This document shows, one piece after another, positions 18,237 to 26,739 of a stretch of DNA of 64,000 nt. A model generated the notes under the pieces. It was not told the origin of the DNA and made no database searches. It saw only the letters and a program-made list of their open reading frames with translations. The first letter of the stretch is position 1. The number at the start of each line of letters is the position of its first letter. The position numbers and the translations under genes are program-made. Location of the stretch: contig CALKKV010000044.1 of NCBI GenBank assembly GCA_937992195.1, forward strand, positions 18,192 through 82,191, given 5' to 3'. This DNA is from an uncultured Gammaproteobacteria bacterium (GTDB lineage: Bacteria > Pseudomonadota > Gammaproteobacteria > Arenicellales > Poriferihabitantaceae).

Positions 18237-18710
18237 ATGAAAAAGATCGCTATTTTTGCCGATGTGCAAAACATCTACTATACCACCAGACAAGCTTACC
18301 AGCGCCAGTTTAACTACCGTAGACTATGGCATCGCGTTAGTAAGCAAGGTGAGATAGTGGAAGCTGTGGCGTATGCCATCGACCGAGGAGACAGCCAACA
18401 AAAAGCATTTCAGTCTGCCTTGAGAGATATTGGCTTTGAAGTGAAACTAAAACCATTTATTCAGCGAATGGATGGTTCAGCGAAAGGAGACTGGGATGTC
18501 GGGATTACGATCGATGTTATGGAAAGTGCGATCAACGCCGATATAGTGATTTTACTTTCTGGGGACGGTGACTTTGATATGTTAATGCAGCATATTAAAA
18601 CAAAGCGGTCGATCACTACTGAAGTTTATGGTGTGCCGGATCTCACGGCGAAATCGCTGTCAGATTCTGTTGACCATTTTCATGCTATTGGAGAAGGGTT
18701 GCTGATGTAG
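18237..18710 (+). CDS. LabA/DUF88-like NYN-domain protein
   Basis: A 157-residue NYN (PIN-like) domain. Acidic residues of the nuclease-type site are visible in IFADVQNIYYT near the N-terminus, KGDWDVGITIDVM in the middle and ILLSGDGDFDML toward the C-terminus. Proteins of this group are presumed RNA-processing nucleases. The mRNA may be leaderless, because a TATAAT box ends only six bases before the ATG. Confidence 0.85.
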   Translation: MKKIAIFADVQNIYYTTRQAYQRQFNYRRLWHRVSKQGEIVEAVAYAIDRGDSQQKAFQSALRDIGFEVKLKPFIQRMDGSAKGDWDVGITIDVMESAINADIVILLSGDGDFDMLMQHIKTKRSITTEVYGVPDLTAKSLSDSVDHFHAIGEGLLM

Positions 18711-18748
18711 GCATCACAGATCGATGCTGGGGTTTCCCTAGGCAGTCG

Positions 18749-19579
18749 CTAATCTATTCCGTGAAATGAAGTATTTTTCGGTTCGGTAAGGCGTTTGCGA
18801 ATATGTTCGGGAAACACCATATTAGGCTTCTTGTCGTAGCCAAACAAAAGACTATGACGACATTGGCTGGATTTTTCGATTCTGGTCACCCTGTGTAAAG
18901 ACCTTCTTCCCATAAAAAGAAAAAAAGTGCCTGGCGGTGTTATTGCTTTGCTAGGTGATTTTGCTCCTGAAAATATGTTACTTACTTCGGTATAGTTTTC
19001 GTCATCTTCCGAGCGAATCGACGGAGCGTATTCGAATTCGCCGCCTACGTCTGCACTTTGAATAGCAAAGGATACGACACCATCATTGGTATCAAAGTGC
19101 CAGCCAAACTCATCACCCTGTTGCATTATGTTCGCTCTTACAGAAATATTTGGGCATGCCAAACGAAATAATGATTCAAAGTTCAATAACTTACGGACAA
19201 ACTCTGTGAGTTCGTCAAATTGATAAAGTGCCAAACTCGGACCTTCTGATGAGATTTGTTCGGTTGTGATCGTACCGCATCGCCTCGGGAATAATTGAGA
19301 CCGAGGGTGCTCGGCAGGAAAGCCGCGGTTGCGCATCCAACCATAAGCTGTTGCTGGAAAATCCACCTGTCTAGCCACTGCTTCTAGCTGCCGGAGTTCG
19401 TCGGCCAGTTCATCCACCGCACTCTGTTGAAGAAAGCCGGGTAGGGTACAGTTGCTATAATTATCGATATGCGCATGACAAGTTTCGAGCAGCTCTTTCC
19501 CTTCAGCAGAATCCAGCTGATGAATCGGGTATCGATCCAGGTCGATAAAATACTCCAGGGTATGGTTTTTTCTATTCAT
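18749..19579 (-). CDS. HalD/BesD-family Fe(II)/2-oxoglutarate oxygenase, predicted hydroxylase
   Basis: A 276-residue protein that resembles the free-amino-acid halogenase family (HalD, BesD) over its length: DLDRYPIHQLDS at the start, GWHFDTNDGVVSFAIQ, GGEFEYAPSIRSEDDENY, and FFLFMGRRSLHRVT. The iron ligands read as H161, D163 and H229, with R241 a likely 2-oxoglutarate contact. In halogenases the Asp/Glu ligand is replaced by Gly so chloride can bind iron; here Asp163 is kept, so hydroxylation or another oxidation of an amino acid is predicted. ATG at 19579 is preferred to a TTG three codons upstream. Confidence 0.75.
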   Translation of the reverse strand: MNRKNHTLEYFIDLDRYPIHQLDSAEGKELLETCHAHIDNYSNCTLPGFLQQSAVDELADELRQLEAVARQVDFPATAYGWMRNRGFPAEHPRSQLFPRRCGTITTEQISSEGPSLALYQFDELTEFVRKLLNFESLFRLACPNISVRANIMQQGDEFGWHFDTNDGVVSFAIQSADVGGEFEYAPSIRSEDDENYTEVSNIFSGAKSPSKAITPPGTFFLFMGRRSLHRVTRIEKSSQCRHSLLFGYDKKPNMVFPEHIRKRLTEPKNTSFHGID

Positions 19580-19743
19580 GGCAAACAAGTATAAAACGAA
19601 TCACGAAGAGTGATTAAGGGATTGTATGACAAATGCCGTGATCAGATGGATTGGTAGTGTTGGTTAGCTAGTAAGAACTCTAAGACAGGTATCTATAGTT
19701 AGGTTAGACTCTACTTGTTTATAAAACTAACCGATGTATTTCC

Positions 19744-20295
19744 ATGCTGCTAAACACCCCCACAGCTAAGATTGGTTGGCGAGCGACGTCATTTAGCTTA
19801 ATTGATCCAAGTAATTCTGAGACCTTTACTTATGAAGAGATAAAGGGCGAGAACGGCACTTTGGTCGCCTTTATTTGTAATCATTGTCCATATGTAATCG
19901 CTATAATAGCGAGATTAGTAGAAGACGCAAAAGTGTTGCAAAGCAATGGGATTGGGGTTGTTGCGATAAACTCGAATGACTATCAATATATTGCAGCAGA
20001 CAGTCCGGAGAACATGATTGCGTTTTCGAGTCAGCATCATTTCTCTTTTCCATATTTGGTGGATCATGATCAATCGGTAGCTAAAGCGTATGGGGCGGTA
20101 TGTACGCCTGATTTTTTTGGGATTAATGCAGATGGTGTACTGCAATATAGAGGTAGGCTAGACGACGCCGCGATGCGTGATGCAGCAAACCGCACGCCAG
20201 AATTACTGAATGCAATGCTGGAAATAAAGCGAACTGGAGTTGGACCTGACAATCAACTTTCCAGTATGGGTTGTTCCATAAAATGGAAAAAATGA
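19744..20295 (+). CDS. Thioredoxin-like / AhpC-TSA family protein
   Basis: A 183-residue thioredoxin-fold protein with the active-site motif FICNHCPYVIA (CxxC: CNHC) and the later cis-proline region CTPDFFGI. Proteins with CNHCPYV form a distinct redoxin subgroup of unknown partner. No signal peptide is evident, so it is cytoplasmic. It stands alone, with 72 bp to the MFS gene on the same strand. Confidence 0.82.
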   Translation: MLLNTPTAKIGWRATSFSLIDPSNSETFTYEEIKGENGTLVAFICNHCPYVIAIIARLVEDAKVLQSNGIGVVAINSNDYQYIAADSPENMIAFSSQHHFSFPYLVDHDQSVAKAYGAVCTPDFFGINADGVLQYRGRLDDAAMRDAANRTPELLNAMLEIKRTGVGPDNQLSSMGCSIKWKK

Positions 20296-20367
20296 ATTGC
20301 ACAAAATTTTAGAAACTCAATCGACATTACTGTAAACCATGCAACTGACGAAACATTATTTTTCTGA

Positions 20368-21564
20368 ATGACACATTCACAGACTAGATTTCTCTATCTT
20401 AATATTGGTCATTTTTTAGATCATTTGTTTATGCTGATATTCGCGTCTGTCGCTGCGCTACGGCTGACCGCCGAATGGAATATTCATTATTCCGAGTTGA
20501 TTCCCTATGCCACTCCCGGATTTGTTGCATTTGGCGTGGGGGCAATTGCATCGGGATGGATTGCAGATAAATGGAGTAGGGAGGGGATGATGACTATTTT
20601 CTTTATCGGTATCGGGGTGAGCGCGATTCTTGCTGGCTTGGCAAACAGTCCGTTTCAGATGGCGATTTCGCTTGCACTGGTTGGTTTATTTGCCTCAATT
20701 TATCATCCTGTCGGGCTTTCAATGGTGGTAGAGGGTCTACAACGAACCGGGGTGCCAATAGCGATCAACGGTATTTTTGGGAATATGGGAGTTGCCTGTG
20801 CGGCCTTGTTGACAGGTTTGCTGGTTGATCAAACAGGGTGGGAAAGTGCATTTATCTTTCCAGGTTTTGTCTCAATTGTTGTAGGCGTACTTTATTGGCG
20901 GTTCAACCAGAAGGGTATTGATACTGAAGAACATGAATCTGCTTCAACCGACAACCGGGCGGCAGAGAATGCTGTGACGAAGAGCACGTTGATCAGGGTG
21001 TTTGGGATTATATTTTTTACTACGGCAGTGGGAGGGCTGATCTTTCAAAGCACAACCTTTGCACTACCCAAGGTGTTTGATGAACGACTCGGTGATTTAG
21101 CCGGCTCTGCTACCTTGGTGGGCTGGTATACATTTTTGGTGTTTTCTCTTGCTGCGTTTGCTCAGCTGCTCGTCGGATACCTGATTGATCGTTGTCCGGT
21201 TAGAATTATTTTTAGCGGAGTAGCGCTATTGCAAGGTTTGTTCTTTTTAGTGATGACAGGCTTAACCGGCGTTTCAGCTTTGATTGTATCTTTTGCATTT
21301 ATGTTCGTTGTGTTTGGTCAGATACCAATCAACGATGTTCTTGTTGGTAGGATGGCGAAAAGTGAATGGCGCAGTCGAGCCTATGCACTGCGCTATCTGG
21401 TGACATTTACTGTGATGGCATCATCTGTGCCATTGATAGGTTGGATATACGGAAATTGGGGGTTTGACAGGCTGTTTCAGCTGCTCTCTATCGCGGGATT
21501 TGTTATTTTTCTGGCTACACTACTATTGCCGGATTCAAAGAAATTAGTGCCCAACCCAGCCTGA
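20368..21564 (+). CDS. MFS transporter
   Basis: A 398-residue major facilitator with about 12 membrane spans. The loop 2-3 motif appears as GWIADKWSREGMM, and the first span carries HFLDHLFMLIFASVAAL. A charged central loop (DTEEHESASTDNR) separates two six-helix halves. The H-x2-D in span 1 is common in fosmidomycin-resistance-type and organic-compound carriers. Substrate unknown. It converges on the DgcA-like gene with 12 bp between the stops, so export or uptake of a methylated amine is possible but unproven. Confidence 0.85.
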   Translation: MTHSQTRFLYLNIGHFLDHLFMLIFASVAALRLTAEWNIHYSELIPYATPGFVAFGVGAIASGWIADKWSREGMMTIFFIGIGVSAILAGLANSPFQMAISLALVGLFASIYHPVGLSMVVEGLQRTGVPIAINGIFGNMGVACAALLTGLLVDQTGWESAFIFPGFVSIVVGVLYWRFNQKGIDTEEHESASTDNRAAENAVTKSTLIRVFGIIFFTTAVGGLIFQSTTFALPKVFDERLGDLAGSATLVGWYTFLVFSLAAFAQLLVGYLIDRCPVRIIFSGVALLQGLFFLVMTGLTGVSALIVSFAFMFVVFGQIPINDVLVGRMAKSEWRSRAYALRYLVTFTVMASSVPLIGWIYGNWGFDRLFQLLSIAGFVIFLATLLLPDSKKLVPNPA

Positions 21565-21576
21565 TCACCGTTTAGG

Positions 21577-23625
21577 TTAGAAGACGCGACAAAGTCGTAA
21601 TGCATCGTAAATCGCGGCGTGTACGTTGCGTGCAGCCACGGCATCACCAATTCTAAATAGCTGAAACTTGCCTTCTTTATTAGTCGCAACTGTTTGAGGT
21701 GAGCACTTGATGAGCGCCAGCTGGTCTATTTCGCCACGATTAGATGATGCTTCTTTCAGTTCGAAATACAATTCGTCGAGAGGAGCCGTTGCATGATCAA
21801 CCACTACCTGATCTACCAGTCTTTCACCGCAGTCTGCATGGGTATAGTGACTCCATAAAACAGCACGCAGTTGATTGTTGTCTCGTTCAAGGTGACGGAT
21901 TTTTTGCATGGCAGTAATGGTGGCTTGATTCCGTTGCAGCGATTGCATGTATGGCACTAGATTCATGCCGCCTATTTCTGGTGCAAAGGTGCGTTCGGGA
22001 GTGACGATCTCTAGGTTCGCCCCTGATTCCGCAATTGCCTCTGCCGCGCTCATGCTTGAATGTGCTCCATTGTCATCAAAAAACAAGACGTTGTTGGCGA
22101 CTTTGGCATCTCCAGAGAGAATATCCCAGCTGTTGATGGCAAGCTCATGACCAGAATCTATTGCGGTGGTTTGTGGCAGTCCTCCTGTTGCAACGACGAT
22201 AATATCTGGATTCATTTGTTGCACCGTTTCGCCGTCAACATATTGATTCATTTCGAACCGAACACCAAGCCGTTCGCATTCATTGGCGCGCCAGTCAATA
22301 ATCCCAATAATTTCTTTGCGTCTCGGGAGGCGGGCGGCAAGCCGCATTTGTCCGCCCACTTCATTTGCTGCTTCGAATAAAGTGACTCGATGCCCTCGTT
22401 CTGCGCAGACCCGAGCCGCTTCTAGGCCGGCAGGCCCTGCACCAACGATTACAATACTTTTCTGTGAGTCAGCCTTCTCGAGCACGTGAGGCATGGTTAG
22501 CTCGCGACCGGTGGATGGGTTATGTGCGCAAAGAGTACCGTGGCCTTCGTAGATCCGATCAAGACAATAGGTTGCACCAACGCAAGGTCGAATTTCCTCC
22601 TCCACGCCAGCCTCTATCTTTTTAACAATATGTGGATCCGCAATATGCGCTCTGGTCATTCCCACCATGTCGAGTTTTCCTGAGGCGATAGCATGGCGTG
22701 CTGTAGCAACATCGTTGATGCGCGCGGCGTGAAAAACAGGAAAGTTTGTTACTTCGCGGACTTCACCTGCAAAATCCAAATGCGGGTTAGAGGCCATTCC
22801 TGTGACAGGAATTACTTTTGTTAGCGGCGCATCATGATTGACGTTTCCTCGGATAACATTGAAAAAATCGACGGTTTGAGATTCCTTCAAACGTTTTGCA
22901 ATATGCAGTCCTTCTTCTTTATCAATGCCTTTTTCTATTTGCTCGTCGAGAACCAGTCTAGATCCAACTAGGAACTGATCTCCCACCGCTTCACGAATCG
23001 CGCTATATGTTCGCAGGCTGAATCGCAGCCGGTTGTCCAATGAACCGCCGTATTCATCATTGCGATGATTGGTGAGTGGCGACCAAAAGCTATCCATTAA
23101 ATGTCCATAACACTCGATTTCAATGCCGTCCAGACCCGCTTCCTGCATACGGATGCTTGCGGCAACATAATCATTGATCACCCGTTCGATATCCCAGTCT
23201 TCCATTTCTTTGGGAAAGGCACGATGTGCCGGTTCGCGAACCGGAGAAGCAGATATGACAGGCAGCCAGTCAGAATGGTTCCAATTTGTACGTCGACCGA
23301 GGTGGGTCAACTGAATCATCACCTTGCAGTCATACCGATGACATTCACTGGTTAGCTGTTTCAGCCAAGGAATGATGTCATCAGAATAGGCATGCAGGTT
23401 ACCAAAAGAGGGAGGAGAATCTCTCGACACAATCGCGGAACCTGCCGTCATTGTAAGCGCCATACCGCCTTTTGCTTTTTCCACATGATAAGCCCTGTAT
23501 GCGTCTGTTGGCATACCATTTTCATGATAGTTGGGTTCATGAGAGGTGGACATGATTCGGTTTTTAAGCGTGAGATGTCCAAGCTGAAATGGCTGCAGGA
23601 GTGGATCAGTGTTGGTTTTTCCCAT
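21577..23625 (-). CDS. NADH:flavin oxidoreductase, DgcA/N-methylproline-demethylase type
   Basis: A 682-residue protein with an N-terminal FMN-binding TIM barrel (residues about 10-340; HLGRRTNW, GIEIECYGHLMDSFWSP), a four-cysteine Fe-S region (RPCVGATYCLDRIYEG then GTLCAHNP), and a C-terminal FAD/NAD domain with IVIVGAGPAGLEAARV. This architecture is shared by dimethylglycine demethylase DgcA, N-methylproline (stachydrine pathway) demethylase and 2,4-dienoyl-CoA reductase. The CVGATYCLDRIY signature favours the N-methyl amine demethylases. It lies 27 bp downstream of a Lin0512 gene in one transcript. Confidence 0.8.
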   Translation of the reverse strand: MGKTNTDPLLQPFQLGHLTLKNRIMSTSHEPNYHENGMPTDAYRAYHVEKAKGGMALTMTAGSAIVSRDSPPSFGNLHAYSDDIIPWLKQLTSECHRYDCKVMIQLTHLGRRTNWNHSDWLPVISASPVREPAHRAFPKEMEDWDIERVINDYVAASIRMQEAGLDGIEIECYGHLMDSFWSPLTNHRNDEYGGSLDNRLRFSLRTYSAIREAVGDQFLVGSRLVLDEQIEKGIDKEEGLHIAKRLKESQTVDFFNVIRGNVNHDAPLTKVIPVTGMASNPHLDFAGEVREVTNFPVFHAARINDVATARHAIASGKLDMVGMTRAHIADPHIVKKIEAGVEEEIRPCVGATYCLDRIYEGHGTLCAHNPSTGRELTMPHVLEKADSQKSIVIVGAGPAGLEAARVCAERGHRVTLFEAANEVGGQMRLAARLPRRKEIIGIIDWRANECERLGVRFEMNQYVDGETVQQMNPDIIVVATGGLPQTTAIDSGHELAINSWDILSGDAKVANNVLFFDDNGAHSSMSAAEAIAESGANLEIVTPERTFAPEIGGMNLVPYMQSLQRNQATITAMQKIRHLERDNNQLRAVLWSHYTHADCGERLVDQVVVDHATAPLDELYFELKEASSNRGEIDQLALIKCSPQTVATNKEGKFQLFRIGDAVAARNVHAAIYDALRLCRVF

Positions 23626-23652
23626 GTTGTTGGCCTCGGATAGGAAACCTAT

Positions 23653-23991
23653 TTATTCATCAAAACAGACAAGCACTACGGCATTCACAATCACCATGAG
23701 ATCTTTATTATTTTCACTGGGAATATCTAGACCTCCTTTTTCAGGTTCCACCGTAACCGCACCATAGGGCAATTCTGCTGCAACGGCTTCTTTATCAATT
23801 TGTTCCGGATTGGCCGCGCCCAACTTGAGAATAATTTGCATATCATCTCTGGATTTGCCGATATGACCAAAGAAGTTCAGACTGGAATGTCGAATTGCGT
23901 CTGATACTGCGCGTTTGGCCGCTTTTGTATAGTCACCACCGTGAACGTCTACGCCCATGCCCATTTCAGTGATATAGCGTTTTAAACTCAT
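23653..23991 (-). CDS. Lin0512-family protein
   Basis: A 112-residue protein matching the small conserved Lin0512 family: TEMGMGVDVHGGDYTKAAKR at the N-terminus, AVSDAIRHSSL, and a C-terminal DLMVIVNAVVLV strand. Function is not known; such proteins are often next to amine or amino acid degradation genes. It is the first gene of a two-gene transcript with the DgcA-like flavoprotein. Confidence 0.75.
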   Translation of the reverse strand: MSLKRYITEMGMGVDVHGGDYTKAAKRAVSDAIRHSSLNFFGHIGKSRDDMQIILKLGAANPEQIDKEAVAAELPYGAVTVEPEKGGLDIPSENNKDLMVIVNAVVLVCFDE

Positions 23992-24072
23992 TTAATTCCT
24001 CAGTAAATAGCGAAAAGATAAGCCACAATGTTATCATTTCGGATCAGCAATCAGCACCTTTCTTTGTCGGAG

Positions 24073-24118
24073 GATGCGCTAACTTTATAGAGAATGATGC
24101 GCTAACTTTATAGAGAAT
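24073..24118. repeat. Perfect tandem duplication, 2 x 23 bp
   Basis: gatgcgctaactttatagagaat occurs twice head to tail (24073-24095 and 24096-24118) with no mismatch. It lies in the region between the divergent Lin0512 gene and the small membrane-protein gene. Identity of the copies indicates a recent duplication; whether it doubles a regulatory site is unknown. Confidence 0.9.
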
Positions 24119-24190
24119 ATAGACCGGGTTAAAGCTGTTTTGGCTCTGCTGATAGTGCGTAGTTAATGACAATGGCTAAAAGTTAAGTTT

Positions 24191-24433
24191 ATGGGCTCGA
24201 TTTTAAAGTTACTAGTAGTTTTGGCATTCGGATGGTTGATCTACACATACGGAATACAGCAGAACACACAACAGGCATCCAGTCGATATCAAGATCCCGG
24301 ATTCTCTTTTGATGATGAGGCCGATGGTGGGTCAGGAGGCGGTGATGATTGTGCACGTCACATTAATCCTGAATTGCTGCAGGCCTGCCTTGAGGCAAAA
24401 ATCAAGAAAGCGGCGGAGAAACGTTCTCCATAA
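24191..24433 (+). CDS. Small single-span membrane protein, unknown
   Basis: An 80-residue protein with an N-terminal hydrophobic segment (LKLLVVLAFGWLIYTYGI), a flexible middle rich in Asp and Gly (FDDEADGGSGGGDD), and a C-terminal helix with two cysteines (DDCARHINPELLQACLEAK). The cysteines suggest a disulfide if the tail faces the periplasm. I do not recognise a family. The tas gene follows after 26 bp, so co-transcription is likely. Confidence 0.6.
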   Translation: MGSILKLLVVLAFGWLIYTYGIQQNTQQASSRYQDPGFSFDDEADGGSGGGDDCARHINPELLQACLEAKIKKAAEKRSP

Positions 24434-24459
24434 TTTTGTAATCATTTTCCAATTTTTCT

Positions 24460-25509
24460 ATGAAATACAAAAAGCTGGGTGACAGCGAGATTGAGGTAAG
24501 TTTGGTATGTTTGGGCACGATGACCTGGGGTGAACAAAACTCTCAGGAAGAAGCCTTCGATCAGATGAACTATGCGCTCGAACGAGGAGTGAACTTCTGG
24601 GATACCGCCGAGATGTATCCGGTGCCGGTGAAACAGGAAACGTCCAGGAATACCGAAAAGATTATCGGAAACTGGATAGAAAAAACGGGACGACGAAGCG
24701 AAGTAGTTCTGGCAACGAAAATTATTGGTCAAAGCGATCGTAAATGGATGCGTGGAGGAGAGCTACCAAAACTTAACCGAAAGCAAATATTGCAAGCGGT
24801 TGATGACAGTCTCGGACGACTAAAAACCGATTACATTGATTTATACCAGGTGCATTGGCCTGGTCGACCGCTGGGACTATTTGGGGAAGGAAACGGTTCA
24901 TATATCCATAAGGCTGATCCTTTAGAAATTCTGATTGCTGAGACAATGGATGCTTTAGATGAAGTGGTGCGTTCCGGGAAGGTTAGAACGCTTGGTGTGT
25001 CAAACGAGACACCCTGGGGGGTAAGCCAATACTTGTCTGCGGCAACACAAGGCAAGCAAAAAATTGTGTCTATTCAAAACTCCTACAGCCTGATCAACCG
25101 CATCTATGAGGGTGGATTGAGTGAATTTGCTTATCGAGACAATGTTGGTTTGTTGGCCTATTCGCCGTTGGGAATGGGTGCACTGAGCGGGAAATATATG
25201 AATGGTAACCGACCTAAGGACAGCCGCATGGCTTTGTATCCAGATTTTATGACACGCTATCAAACCGATATTGCCGAAAGGGCAATTCAGCAATACGTTG
25301 CGCTATCAAAAGAGTTCGGCTTAACGCCGACCCAGCTCGCGCTCGGTTTTGTTAACACCAGGCCATTTGTAACCGCAAATATTATTGGTGCAACAACACT
25401 TTCCCAGTTAAAAGAAAATATCGATACGGTAGATGTCGTTATTGCGGAAGAACTTGAAGAAAAAATCAAGCTGATTCATTCGCAGTGTAAAAACCCTGCA
25501 GCGGCCTGA
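24460..25509 (+). CDS. tas: Tas-like NADP(H)-dependent aldo/keto reductase
   Basis: A 349-residue aldo/keto reductase barrel closely resembling E. coli Tas. Catalytic D-Y-K-H residues are in FWDTAEMYPVPV, LATKIIG and YQVHWPGRP. Other Tas-like blocks are LGTMTWGEQNS, VSNETPWGVSQYL, NSYSLINRIYEGGL and LGFVNTRPFV. It reduces aldehydes or ketones with NADPH in the cytoplasm; the natural substrate of Tas is not settled. Confidence 0.85.
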   Translation: MKYKKLGDSEIEVSLVCLGTMTWGEQNSQEEAFDQMNYALERGVNFWDTAEMYPVPVKQETSRNTEKIIGNWIEKTGRRSEVVLATKIIGQSDRKWMRGGELPKLNRKQILQAVDDSLGRLKTDYIDLYQVHWPGRPLGLFGEGNGSYIHKADPLEILIAETMDALDEVVRSGKVRTLGVSNETPWGVSQYLSAATQGKQKIVSIQNSYSLINRIYEGGLSEFAYRDNVGLLAYSPLGMGALSGKYMNGNRPKDSRMALYPDFMTRYQTDIAERAIQQYVALSKEFGLTPTQLALGFVNTRPFVTANIIGATTLSQLKENIDTVDVVIAEELEEKIKLIHSQCKNPAAA

Positions 25510-25546
25510 CTATTTTGGTGACTCATTGGGTATATTTAAAATACTT

Positions 25547-26533
25547 CTAAGGAGCTTTTAGCGCTTTCAATTTATTCCAGATTGGCGCGACGCCGAATTG
25601 CACAAACGGAATCAGAATTGCGCCAACGATTAATCCCATCATTCCGGATCCAGTTGCTGTTGCTATCCAGCGAAACACACCTGCAAGAGCATACTCGCCG
25701 CTTGCTATCGTTTTACCAATACCGGCCACAAATTCTTCAGGCCAGTGCCAGCCAAATTCAGCTAGACCGTGAATCACAATACTGCCACCAACCCATAGCA
25801 TGGCTACCGTACCTACCACCGCAAGCACTTTTAGGAAGTAGGGCATACCGATGACCAGCCCCCGACCAATTGCGCGAGTTACTTTACCAAATATCGATTG
25901 CGATGTTGAACGACCCATAAATAGGCCAACATCGTCGGCTTTCACAATGATAGCGACCGAACCATACACAACGATGGTAATGCCGATACCGACCAGGGCG
26001 AGTACCGCAGCTTGTGTCCAAAAATTCGAATCGGGTACACCTGCCAAAGTAATCGCCATGATTTCAGCAGAGAGAATAAAATCCGTGCGGATAGCGCCGG
26101 CTACTCTTTCTTCTTCCAAATGTTCAGGGTTGCCTGCAACGACGCCTATTTGGTCTTCATGTTCATGGGCTTGATGTGGAAACAGTGCTTCATATATTTT
26201 TTCGGCTCCCTCATAACAAAGATAACCGCCGCCAAGCATTAATAAGGGCGTGATCAGTCCAGGCGCAAAGAAACTTAACAATAAAGCAGCCGGTAACAAA
26301 TAAAGTAACTTGTTTTTAATTGAGCCCCATGCAATGCGACTGACGATGGGCAATTCGCGAGACGCGTCGAAACCCACTACGTATCGCGGTGTGACAGCCG
26401 CATCGTCGATAACTACGCCAGCGGATTTAGTGCCGGCTTTAATGGTTTGAGCAGCAATATCGTCGAGTGAAGTCGCAGCGACCTTTGCAAGTGCGGCAAT
26501 GTCATCTAAAAGTGCTATTAATCCGGTGCTCAT
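25547..26533 (-). CDS. yedI: YedI-like DUF808 membrane protein
   Basis: A 328-residue integral membrane protein. The N-terminus STGLIALLDDIAALAKVAA and KSAGVVIDDAAVTPRYV are signatures of DUF808/YedI. Several membrane spans follow, with GGGYLCYEGAEKIYEALFP in the middle. Function is unknown in the whole family. It is a single gene, convergent with tas and divergent from the MFS gene. Confidence 0.85.
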   Translation of the reverse strand: MSTGLIALLDDIAALAKVAATSLDDIAAQTIKAGTKSAGVVIDDAAVTPRYVVGFDASRELPIVSRIAWGSIKNKLLYLLPAALLLSFFAPGLITPLLMLGGGYLCYEGAEKIYEALFPHQAHEHEDQIGVVAGNPEHLEEERVAGAIRTDFILSAEIMAITLAGVPDSNFWTQAAVLALVGIGITIVVYGSVAIIVKADDVGLFMGRSTSQSIFGKVTRAIGRGLVIGMPYFLKVLAVVGTVAMLWVGGSIVIHGLAEFGWHWPEEFVAGIGKTIASGEYALAGVFRWIATATGSGMMGLIVGAILIPFVQFGVAPIWNKLKALKAP

Positions 26534-26739
26534 CAGGTCAGTTTAGAAGATTTTTGTGAGTACGGGATTCTAGCATTTAGTGCTTACAGATTAGAAAAAA
26601 TATTGTGAAAGATTAGGGAATATACGATGAATCTGCTGGTGTTTTTCAAACATGCGCGTGCATACTTCGTTCTTCAATAACGGGCTTGCGTAAAAACAGC
26701 AAGGTCGACTCTATTACGGGCATGTGAGTGGATTTTTGA

